Positions 1 to 5,425 of a stretch of DNA of 9,259 bases are shown one piece after another. This DNA is from a bacterium (GTDB lineage: Bacteria > Latescibacterota > UBA2968), in the NCBI GenBank assembly GCA_027296045.1, contig JAPUJS010000222.1:1-9259 (forward strand). The letters are read 5' to 3'. The translations under genes and the position numbers were made by a program. Numbering within the stretch: the first letter of the stretch is position 1; every line of letters begins with the position of its first letter. The notes below the pieces were generated by a model. That model did not search any database and was not told the origin of the DNA. It saw only the letters and a list, made by a program, of their open reading frames with translations.

Positions 1-1052
1 GCATCGGAGAATTCGAAGGTGCCCGATTGCAGGTCCAGAATGGCCAGGTCGGCGGTGGTTCCGGGTTGGAGGGTGCCGATAGCTTCGAGCATCCCCATCG
101 ACCTGGCAGGTGCGGCTGTGGCTTTTTCAAGCACCTCTTCAAGCGACAACCCCATCAAGAGGAATTTGGAGAGGGTGGTTGTCAGGTCGTAAACCGGTCC
201 GTGAAGGTTGTATTTGTGGAGGTCGCTGGAAATGGTGCCGGGCGGGAGGCCCTGTGAGAGGGCGGCTTCGGCGACATCGAAGGCAAAACTGCCGGCCCCG
301 TGGCCCACGTCGAGCAGGATGTTGTTGTCGCGGGCCTTTTTTGCTTCGGGACGGATCTGGCCGTCTGCATCGAGAATGCCGGTGTCGCTTTTGTGGTAGC
401 AGTGGGTAATGATGTCACCGGGTCGCAATTCGTCGAGCATTGCTTTGAAGCTCAAGGGGCTGGCGTTGGGGTGAATCATCAGGGGCAGGCCGGTGGCATC
501 GCAGACTTCGCGGGCCCGTTTGAGGCCCTCCTTGCCGTTTTCACCCACGATGTTTTTACTCATGCGGATTTTGATGCCCACAATGTCCTGTTTGTAGGCC
601 TCGCACATTTCAATTGCCCGCCTGGTGTCGAGGTAGCGGATATCGGTGAGTTCTCCAATGGTGCGGGTGAGCTGTCCCTGGGAGGCGATGTGGAGAAAGG
701 CACGAATCTGGGTGGCAGAGACATCGATGACGTATTTTTTGAACCCAGGAAAGGTATCGGCACCTGCCGAGCCGGCATCGAAGACGGTGGTGACGCCCCG
801 GGCGACACAGTGGGGGTCGGGCTCGATTCCCAGGTGGGCGACGCCCCAGTAGACATGGACGTGCAGGTCGATGAGGCCCGGGGTGACGAGTTTGTCTGTG
901 GCATCGAGAACGGTTTCGGCATCTTCCTCAACGATTTCGTCGGCCACAGCGGCGATTCGGTCGCCTGAAATGGCGATGTCTTGTGGTGTATGGACCCCTT
1001 GGGCAGGGTCGATGAGCGTGCCGTTTTTGATGAGGATATCGTATAGAGGCAT
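1..1052 (-). CDS. Metal-dependent amidohydrolase, cog3964 / EF_0837-AHA_3915 type (3' end cut by window edge)
   Basis: Reading the minus strand from the ATG at 1052 gives 350 uninterrupted codons running off the left edge, so the C-terminus is missing. As I recall the family, about 20-40 residues should be lost. It is an amidohydrolase-superfamily TIM barrel. Visible metal-site residues are the HVH motif after strand 1 (H64, H66), a likely carboxylated lysine in GIK (K161), H194 in MIHPN, H217 in THCYH, and the strand-8 aspartate D277 in ISSDLH. N-terminal (LIKNGTLIDP) and late (GTLQPGTTADLAIL) segments form the usual small beta-sandwich. Automatic pipelines often call such proteins dihydroorotase. 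A characterised cog3964 enzyme instead hydrolyses acetylated hydroxy and D-amino acids, so this one is probably an amidase or esterase of unknown substrate. No convincing Shine-Dalgarno precedes the ATG. An in-frame ATG 22 codons upstream (1118) would add a non-family extension, so 1052 is preferred. The gene follows malate dehydrogenase across a terminator. Confidence 0.88.
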   Translation of the reverse strand, partial: MPLYDILIKNGTLIDPAQGVHTPQDIAISGDRIAAVADEIVEEDAETVLDATDKLVTPGLIDLHVHVYWGVAHLGIEPDPHCVARGVTTVFDAGSAGADTFPGFKKYVIDVSATQIRAFLHIASQGQLTRTIGELTDIRYLDTRRAIEMCEAYKQDIVGIKIRMSKNIVGENGKEGLKRAREVCDATGLPLMIHPNASPLSFKAMLDELRPGDIITHCYHKSDTGILDADGQIRPEAKKARDNNILLDVGHGAGSFAFDVAEAALSQGLPPGTISSDLHKYNLHGPVYDLTTTLSKFLLMGLSLEEVLEKATAAPARSMGMLEAIGTLQPGTTADLAILDLQSGTFEFSD

Positions 1053-1122
1053 GGCGTTTTGAGGTGTGGGTGTGATTTTTCTGCTCGAGGTCCCGGTTCG
1101 GGTGCACCTTTGCAACATACAG

Positions 1123-1160
1123 AAAAAAATGGGCGGCTGCAAAATAAGTTGCAACCGCCC
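1123..1160 (-). terminator. Intrinsic terminator after malate dehydrogenase
   Basis: On the minus strand a 12-bp stem (GGGCGG, one G-T wobble, then TGCAA pairing with TTGCA and CCGCCC) closes a 6-nt loop CTTATT. It is followed, after CA, by a run of seven T. It lies 20 nt beyond the malate dehydrogenase stop, exactly where a Rho-independent terminator is expected. No clear promoter is visible between it and the amidohydrolase start at 1052, so that gene may depend on read-through or a weak promoter. Confidence 0.85.
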
Positions 1161-1180
1161 CGTGTCTGTTTATGGGGTCG

Positions 1181-2191
1181 TTACGCCAGGTTGGGATTGA
1201 CCGTGCTCCATTCTTCGAGAGGGGGGAGGATACCGGCTTCGATAACCTCATTGCGAAGGACAACGAGGTGTTCGTAGGAGGCCTGGAGGGCATTCATGTC
1301 CTCTTCGGTGCCTTCCGGGAGGGTCCAGCTGGCCCCTTCGGAGGACAGGGTGCAGGGCATGGCCATCATGATCTGGTCAAACCCATGGCCGCTTACATAA
1401 GCGCCCGATGGCCAATCGTAGGATTCTCCGAGGACGCCGCGTAGCATGAAGACGCTTTGCTGGGCAGGGGACTGGAAGGAGGATCGGCCCCGGAGCTGGA
1501 TGATGCGGGCACCCCCTCCGGTGACGCGTTCTTGAATGCCAGACCATTCTTCGGCCGACATGCTGGTTCTATTGACGCTCTGGCCCTTCAGGGTGTCGTC
1601 GAGCGGGGTTCCGTCGATCTGGATGCCGCCTTTGAATACGGCCATCTGTTCGCCGTGGCCGCCGTAGGTCCGGCATCCGGTGACTTTGGACTGCAGAATA
1701 TTGAAATGCTGGGCCAGTGCGGTTTGGAGTCGGGTGCTGTCCAAGGCCGCCAGGGTGGAGACGTGCGATGGGGGCAGGCCCGAGTGGACCAGAGCGGTGA
1801 GTCCTGTGATATCTGCCGGGTTGAAGATGATGAGGACGAACTTGCAGTTGGGACAATATTGTTTGATGTCGAGTCCCAACTGTTTGGCAATCTGGGCATT
1901 GGCTTCGGTGAGGTCTTCGCGGGTCATGCCTTCTTTGCGGGGGGCCCCGCCCGAAGAGATGATATAGGATACATCGGTGAGTACCTCACCCACATCGGTC
2001 GACCAGGTGACATCGACGTTTGGAAATCCACAGTGATACACTTCTTCAGCGGCCCCCTCCAGCCCCGGTCCGTAAGGATCGTACATGGCGACCTGGGAAG
2101 CTGTGCCGGAAGCGAGCAGTGTTTGGGTCAGGTTGGAGCCGATGGCTCCGGCGGCGCCCATGACGGCGACTTTTTCATCGGTGAGATACAT
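1181..2191 (-). CDS. mdh: Malate dehydrogenase (LDH/MDH superfamily, Bacteroidota-like type)
   Basis: The 336-residue protein interconverts malate and oxaloacetate with NAD(H) in the cytoplasm (TCA cycle). It opens with a Rossmann fold whose glycine loop is GAAGAIG (residues 12-18). An aspartate (D38, in MYDPYG) at the end of strand 2 marks NAD preference. Substrate-binding arginines lie in GGAPRKEGMTRED (R85, R91) and DSTRLQ (R154). N124 is in FNPAD, and the catalytic histidine is H179 in GGHGEQM, paired with D151. The long motif set YHCGF, MTREDL, FNPADITGL and GCRTYGGHGEQMAVF is what I remember from Bacteroidota malate dehydrogenases rather than the E. coli form. The start is supported by AAGGAG at 2202-2197, five bases before the ATG. 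No strong promoter is visible upstream, so co-transcription with the TPR gene is possible. Lactate dehydrogenase is the main alternative within the superfamily but fits less well. Confidence 0.92.
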   Translation of the reverse strand: MYLTDEKVAVMGAAGAIGSNLTQTLLASGTASQVAMYDPYGPGLEGAAEEVYHCGFPNVDVTWSTDVGEVLTDVSYIISSGGAPRKEGMTREDLTEANAQIAKQLGLDIKQYCPNCKFVLIIFNPADITGLTALVHSGLPPSHVSTLAALDSTRLQTALAQHFNILQSKVTGCRTYGGHGEQMAVFKGGIQIDGTPLDDTLKGQSVNRTSMSAEEWSGIQERVTGGGARIIQLRGRSSFQSPAQQSVFMLRGVLGESYDWPSGAYVSGHGFDQIMMAMPCTLSSEGASWTLPEGTEEDMNALQASYEHLVVLRNEVIEAGILPPLEEWSTVNPNLA

Positions 2192-2224
2192 TGAAGCTCC
2201 TTCTTAAATAGGGATAGAATACAG

Positions 2225-2264
2225 AGGACGCAGAGAATCAGGGATTGCCTGCCCTCTGCGTCCT
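2225..2264. other. Perfect 11-bp hairpin between TPR gene and mdh
   Basis: AGGACGCAGAG (2225-2235) and CTCTGCGTCCT (2254-2264) form a perfect inverted repeat around an 18-nt loop. A T-run follows on the plus strand (2264-2268), but no good T-tract follows on the minus strand, where both flanking genes are encoded. So it is not an obvious terminator for the TPR transcript. It could be a weak terminator or attenuator, an RNA-stabilising intercistronic hairpin, or a copy of the GCAGAG/GACGCAGAG-type intergenic repeat found in many bacterial genomes. Confidence 0.6.
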
Positions 2265-2293
2265 TTTTGCAAAATGGATTGTGAAGGGGCTGC

Positions 2294-3517
2294 TTACTCG
2301 TCACCGTCCAAGGACTCGGCCATTTTGAACGTTTCTTCGGCTTTTTTGGCGGCCTTGGAGGCTTCGGGCCCTTCTACCGTGTTGGACTTCCGAGCGTAGG
2401 CCCTGGAGAGGGCACGCCATCCCCTGGCCTCTGCCGGTTTCAGTTCGGTGTATTTGGAGAAGGCGGCGATGGACTCGTCGAAGTTTTCAATTTTGTCGGC
2501 CAGAAGGCCCAGCTGATACCAGGATTGCTCATCATCCGGGTCGGATTCCACGCTCTTCTTAAACAGATCCAGGGCTCTGTCGCCCTGGTCCAGGGCTTTG
2601 TAGGCCACAGCGAGGTTGAAAATGGCGTCGGAATTGTCGGGATCCAACGGGATCAGTTTTTCCAGGATAGCGATGGATTTCTCATATTCTTCCGCCTGAA
2701 GGTACATCTGGGAGGCCAGGTTCAGCACGGCCGGATCGTCCGGGTTGATTTCCAGGGCCTTTTCAGCGGTTGCGGCGGCTTCCATCTTTTCGCCCAATTG
2801 GGCCTGGGTCATCCCCAGCATCTTGAGCAGGTTGACGTCTTTGGGGAAATATTCGAGGCCCTGATTCAGATAGGTCTTGGCATCGGCCAGGCTTTCTTTG
2901 CTTCTGATATTGATCAATGCAGAACTGAGATTGAAATAGGCCTGGGCGTCTTTGGGCGCCATTTCGATGCCTTTTTTATACATCTCAATGCCCTGGTCCA
3001 ACTGGTCGGTTTGTATGTAAACGATTCCCAGTCCTTTGTAGGTATCGGCCTCGTCGGGTTTGACCAGCATAGCACTTTGAAACTCTTCTATGGCAAAGTC
3101 AAATTTCTGGGCGTTGATGCCTTTCACGCCCAGGTTATAATGACGGCGCCAGTGCTCCATGCGGGATTTGTCTACTTCCTTTTTCCATTTTTTCGATTTT
3201 TTATGATCCGTTTCTTCGACTGCTTTGAAGTGGTGGTCCATTTCTTCATACAGCTCGCGTTCTCCATAGAGCCAGCCCAGATAATATTGGCATTCCCAGT
3301 CCCCAGGATTTCCTTCGACAGCGACCGAGTATTGCTCGATGGCTTTGTTGTATTGGCGTTGTTTCATGTAGAGTTTGGCCGACCGCTTGGCAATGGAGGC
3401 TTCGCCTTTGGAAACTTTCGCAAAGGCGATCTCGGCGGTCAACAGGGTTGTTCCCAGCATAATGGCCAGGAGAATGGCCAGGTTACGGCTCCAGGGGGGC
3501 ATTCGAAAAGACCTCAT
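2294..3517 (-). CDS. Exported tetratricopeptide-repeat (TPR) protein
   Basis: The 407-residue protein begins with a classic signal peptide: basic MRSFRMPPWSRN, a hydrophobic core (about residues 13-29) and an AFA cleavage motif at 31-33. No lipobox cysteine is present, so a soluble or loosely attached periplasmic protein is likely. The rest is nine to ten TPR units from about residue 40 to the end, with characteristic Gly/Ala/Tyr spacing and conserved prolines at turns (for example NPGD, KPDE, APKD, NPDD, DPDN, DPDD). A Lys-rich charged linker sits between units 2 and 3. TPRs are protein-binding scaffolds, and no enzymatic domain is seen. The ORF is open to an ATG at 3556. The ATG at 3517 is chosen because AAGGAG (3530-3525) sits 7 nt before it and the signal peptide then has normal length. 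The gene has its own promoter at 3638-3609. Partner and function are unknown. Confidence 0.85.
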   Translation of the reverse strand: MRSFRMPPWSRNLAILLAIMLGTTLLTAEIAFAKVSKGEASIAKRSAKLYMKQRQYNKAIEQYSVAVEGNPGDWECQYYLGWLYGERELYEEMDHHFKAVEETDHKKSKKWKKEVDKSRMEHWRRHYNLGVKGINAQKFDFAIEEFQSAMLVKPDEADTYKGLGIVYIQTDQLDQGIEMYKKGIEMAPKDAQAYFNLSSALINIRSKESLADAKTYLNQGLEYFPKDVNLLKMLGMTQAQLGEKMEAAATAEKALEINPDDPAVLNLASQMYLQAEEYEKSIAILEKLIPLDPDNSDAIFNLAVAYKALDQGDRALDLFKKSVESDPDDEQSWYQLGLLADKIENFDESIAAFSKYTELKPAEARGWRALSRAYARKSNTVEGPEASKAAKKAEETFKMAESLDGDE

Positions 3518-3524
3518 GACAGGG

Positions 3525-3530
3525 CTCCTT
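3525..3530 (-). promoter_or_regulatory. Ribosome-binding site fixing the TPR gene start
   Basis: AAGGAG on the minus strand lies 7 nt before the ATG at 3517. The ATG 13 codons upstream (3556) lies too early to use this site and would place extra residues before the signal peptide. Confidence 0.75.
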
Positions 3531-3537
3531 ATTGTGG

Positions 3538-3601
3538 CGAAGACCGGACGTAACACCCGGCTGTAATGTATGCATAAAGGATTGTATCAAAACGATCTTC
3601 G
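3538..3601 (-). promoter_or_regulatory. Potential 5'-end stem in TPR gene leader
   Basis: CGAAGATCG (3601-3593 on the minus strand) can pair with CGGTCTTCG (3546-3538), giving 9 bp with one G-T wobble around a 46-nt loop. The first arm starts almost exactly at the transcription start predicted from the promoter at 3638-3609. The second arm ends before the Shine-Dalgarno, which stays free. It may protect the 5' end of the mRNA. A role in regulation is inference. Confidence 0.35.
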
Positions 3602-3608
3602 AGTTTGC

Positions 3609-3638
3609 AATATACAGTTCTCAGGGTATTTCTGTCAA
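3609..3638 (-). promoter_or_regulatory. Sigma-70-type promoter of the TPR gene
   Basis: The minus strand carries a perfect -35 box TTGACA (3638-3633), an 18-nt spacer and a -10 box TATATT (3614-3609), five of six matching the consensus. The start of transcription would be near 3602, giving a leader of about 85 nt before the TPR start codon. This is the best promoter match in the window and implies that the TPR gene is transcribed independently of the response-regulator gene upstream. Confidence 0.7.
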
Positions 3639-3714
3639 GTCTCATTATCGATTAAACCGTTGGTCGGAAAGATTGTTCCGGAGATTCCGGTTCCAGAGGG
3701 AAAGAGAAGTTGAT

Positions 3715-4065
3715 TTAGATCAGGGTTTGGATACGGTCTATCAGATCGTGCAGGAGGAATGGTTTGCTCAGGATGCTTTGAACACCCATTTTTTCCAGAT
3801 AGTAGGATTTGGGGTGCGAAAGGTGCCCGCTGATAACAAGAATGGGTGTCTGAATGCCTCGGCCCCGGATGATACGGATGGCTTCTTCGCCGGGGGTGGG
3901 CATGGACAGATCGGTAATGATCAGGTCGATGGCGTCAAAATCGACTTCCTGGAGCGCCGGTCCGGCATCCGGATAGACCAGGGGGTCGTGACCTTTCAGT
4001 TTGACCACGCGGGCGATGATTTCTCGGACAACCTGATCATCGTCCATAATAAGCACCTGGGCCAT
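3715..4065 (-). CDS. Single-domain (CheY-like) response regulator
   Basis: The 116-residue protein is a complete receiver domain and nothing else. The acidic pocket is D8-D9 (in MDDDQ), the phospho-acceptor is D52 in ITDLSMP, the switch Ser is S79 in LVISGH, and the conserved lysine is K101 in LSKPF. With no output domain it would act through protein contacts, as CheY- or Spo0F-like proteins do, or as a phosphate sink. No histidine kinase lies in the window, so it is an orphan here. The start has AGGAA about 7 nt upstream. The gene lies only 10 nt after the lyase-family stop codon at 4076, which strongly suggests one transcript. No convincing terminator was found in the roughly 75 nt following its stop before the next promoter. 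Confidence 0.93.
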   Translation of the reverse strand: MAQVLIMDDDQVVREIIARVVKLKGHDPLVYPDAGPALQEVDFDAIDLIITDLSMPTPGEEAIRIIRGRGIQTPILVISGHLSHPKSYYLEKMGVQSILSKPFLLHDLIDRIQTLI

Positions 4066-4075
4066 AGTCTGTTTC

Positions 4076-4993
4076 CTATGGGGGGAGGAGTCGGAAGTGG
4101 GGTTTTAGTTTTTCCAGAATAATTTCAAGTTCGCGTTCATCGTGTTCGTCCAGAGGGCGATTTTGTCCGTAGCGGGGTTTGGAAGATCGGATGACGCCAC
4201 GGCGTTTCAGCATGAGGTGGTTTAAGCCCATGCCGTAGAGCCCGTGCATGGTGTGGTAGGGCAGCAGGAGGTTGTGCAGGTCACGTGCCCCCTGGTGGTC
4301 TCCGCGCTCGTAGCGATCGAAAATTTCGCACAAGATATCGAGCATTTCCACAGCGGGCATGTTGCCTGCCGCACCCCGGTCGAGTTCGTTCATCAAGAAT
4401 TTGCCACCCCCACCGCCAAACACGCCCCGAACCGTGTCGCCACAGGCGGCAAGGACTTTGGAGATGTTCAGGCCTGCGGGGTTTACTTCCTCTTTGACAT
4501 ATTCGACGTGTTCCAGTTCGCATACCATGCGGGCGACATCGTTTGCCGGGAAGGCCATGCCGAATTTCCCACCGGCGTTCTGGACAAAGATGGGGAGGCT
4601 GACGGCATCGGACAGGGCACGGTAATATTCAAAGGCCTGCTCGCGTGTGGGCTTGACTTCCCAGGGGGGAAGTGAGATGATGGCTTCGGCGCCGTTGGCT
4701 TCGGCGTGTTGGGCAAGATCGACAGAGGTTGCTTCCCAGACGGTGGCAACGCCGATGACAACCGGGATACGATTGGCGACCTTGTTGATGACGATTTCGG
4801 CGGTACGTTTGCGTTCTTCGTGGGTGAGCACGGAAAACTGGCTGGCCATGACGGGCCAGACAATGCCGTGGGCACCGGCTTTGACACAGTATTCGACTTC
4901 GGTGGTTAAGCCGGCATCGTCGAAATTTCCGTTTTCGAGGTAGACGGATTGAGGGATAGCGAAGATGCCGCGCCAGTTTTGATTGTCAGACAT
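4076..4993 (-). CDS. DapA/NanA-superfamily (dihydrodipicolinate synthase-like) protein with altered active site
   Basis: The 305-residue protein has the length and TIM-barrel pattern of the class I lyase family containing DapA, N-acetylneuraminate lyase and keto-deoxy-sugar aldolases. The Schiff-base lysine is K167 in EYVKEE. A glycine-rich segment (VFGGGGGKF, 191-199) occupies the late-barrel position. The pyruvate-binding GTTGE motif is replaced by VMASQ (about 48-52), the catalytic tyrosine of the LYNVP motif is replaced by glutamine (Q138 in VQNAGG), and the YYNRP segment reads PPWEVKP (109-115). It is therefore unlikely to be the lysine-pathway DapA and may act on a substrate other than a simple pyruvate adduct. 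The start has AAAAGGA ending 5 nt before the ATG. The gene is first in a two-gene unit with a response regulator and has a foldable leader. The exact reaction is unknown. Confidence 0.85.
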   Translation of the reverse strand: MSDNQNWRGIFAIPQSVYLENGNFDDAGLTTEVEYCVKAGAHGIVWPVMASQFSVLTHEERKRTAEIVINKVANRIPVVIGVATVWEATSVDLAQHAEANGAEAIISLPPWEVKPTREQAFEYYRALSDAVSLPIFVQNAGGKFGMAFPANDVARMVCELEHVEYVKEEVNPAGLNISKVLAACGDTVRGVFGGGGGKFLMNELDRGAAGNMPAVEMLDILCEIFDRYERGDHQGARDLHNLLLPYHTMHGLYGMGLNHLMLKRRGVIRSSKPRYGQNRPLDEHDERELEIILEKLKPHFRLLPP

Positions 4994-5134
4994 GGGGGTC
5001 CTTTTGGAAAATTTTCAAAAGAGGTCCGGTTGCAGGGGTGCTTCGGTCAACACCAGGGGACTCGCTTTGCCCTATCCAAGAAGGGACGGGCGTAGCGGTA
5101 TGATGTCACGTAGGAGTTCTCCTGGTGAGGGTTT
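4994..5134 (-). promoter_or_regulatory. Foldable leader upstream of the DapA-like gene (possible cis-regulatory RNA)
   Basis: On the minus strand CACCAGG (5127-5121) and CCTGGTG (5057-5051) are perfectly complementary and could close a 63-nt loop. A second helix (ACTC with GAGT) sits just inside. Within it, GCCC and GGGC flank a smaller loop. Immediately before the start codon CTTTTG (5021-5016) can pair with CAAAAG (5006-5001), and this 3' arm overlaps the Shine-Dalgarno AAAAGGA. The early palindrome AGGAG-TT-CTCCT (5112-5123, plus-strand reading), flanked by CAC and GTG, could alternatively be a DNA operator. I do not recognise a known riboswitch class. This is a structural hypothesis from complementarity only. 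Confidence 0.35.
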
Positions 5135-5141
5135 GGAGAAC

Positions 5142-5170
5142 AGTTTAGCAAAGGTAGAATGGAAAATCAA
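5142..5170 (-). promoter_or_regulatory. Candidate promoter of the DapA-like / response-regulator unit
   Basis: TTGATT (5170-5165) and TAAACT (5147-5142) on the minus strand are spaced by 17 nt, each matching four of six consensus bases. The -35 box overlaps the tail of the preceding terminator, and transcription would begin near 5135. The unit needs a promoter because a strong terminator lies just upstream. The match itself is modest. Confidence 0.35.
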
Positions 5171-5172
5171 TC

Positions 5173-5209
5173 AAAAAGACGAGCCAGATGGATTGGCTCG
5201 CCTTTTTTT
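5173..5209 (-). terminator. Bidirectional-looking intrinsic terminator ending the dehydrogenase operon
   Basis: CGAGCCA (5180-5186) and TGGCTCG (5194-5200) form a perfect 7-bp stem with a 7-nt loop. Flanking A and T runs extend it: T-tracts follow the stem on both strands (seven T on plus, five on minus). It sits about 20 nt after the tautomerase stop codon on the minus strand. No plus-strand gene uses it in this window. Confidence 0.85.
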
Positions 5210-5227
5210 ATCATTGCAGTGCTGATC

Positions 5228-5413
5228 CTACTGTTCGGAGAGCAACGTACCGCCTCTTGCCCAGTGGTCTCTGGGGATGTCCTGGATGACGACCATGGTG
5301 CCTTCGGGCTTGGCGTCACAGATGTTGACCATGGCATCGGTAATGGCTTTGACGAGTTCTTTTTTTTGCTCGTGGGTGCGGCCTTCCAGCATGCGAATAT
5401 TGACGAATGGCAT
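5228..5413 (-). CDS. 4-oxalocrotonate tautomerase family protein
   Basis: The 61-residue protein matches the small tautomerase family in length and motifs. Pro2, which becomes the N-terminal catalytic base after Met removal, is followed by strand FVNIRMLEGR with the conserved Arg (position 11 counted from Pro), helix EQKKELVKAITDAM, and a late DIPRDHWARGG segment. Compared with the well-studied Pseudomonas 4-OT, Arg39 is replaced by Met and Phe50 by Trp. Loss of Arg39 is also seen in YwhB-like members, so the substrate is not necessarily 2-hydroxymuconate. The enzyme probably ketonises an enol or dienol acid, working as an oligomer. AAAGGAG lies 5 nt before the ATG. The gene starts 12 nt after the CinA-like stop and is last in its operon, before a terminator. 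Confidence 0.9.
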   Translation of the reverse strand: MPFVNIRMLEGRTHEQKKELVKAITDAMVNICDAKPEGTMVVIQDIPRDHWARGGTLLSEQ

Positions 5414-5425
5414 GGGAGCTCCTTT

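Noticed and set aside
300..968. Plus-strand open frame of about 220 codons near the left edge
   Set aside because: It is antisense to the amidohydrolase, whose full metal-site motif set is read on the minus strand through the window edge.
1457..2194. Plus-strand open frame antisense to malate dehydrogenase
   Set aside because: All catalytic motifs of malate dehydrogenase are on the minus strand, and the plus frame shows no family pattern.
2525..3553. Long plus-strand open frame antisense to the TPR gene
   Set aside because: It has no recognisable domain, and its opposite strand encodes clear TPR repeats with a signal peptide, promoter and ribosome site. It is a composition shadow.
3640..3714. 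Terminator after the response regulator
   Set aside because: Only short CCGGA/TCCGG and CGGAA/TTCCG pairings without a following T-tract are present, so a terminator cannot be supported.
3532..4122. Plus-strand open frame spanning the response regulator
   Set aside because: It crosses the strong minus-strand promoter and the whole receiver domain and has no ribosome site or family features.
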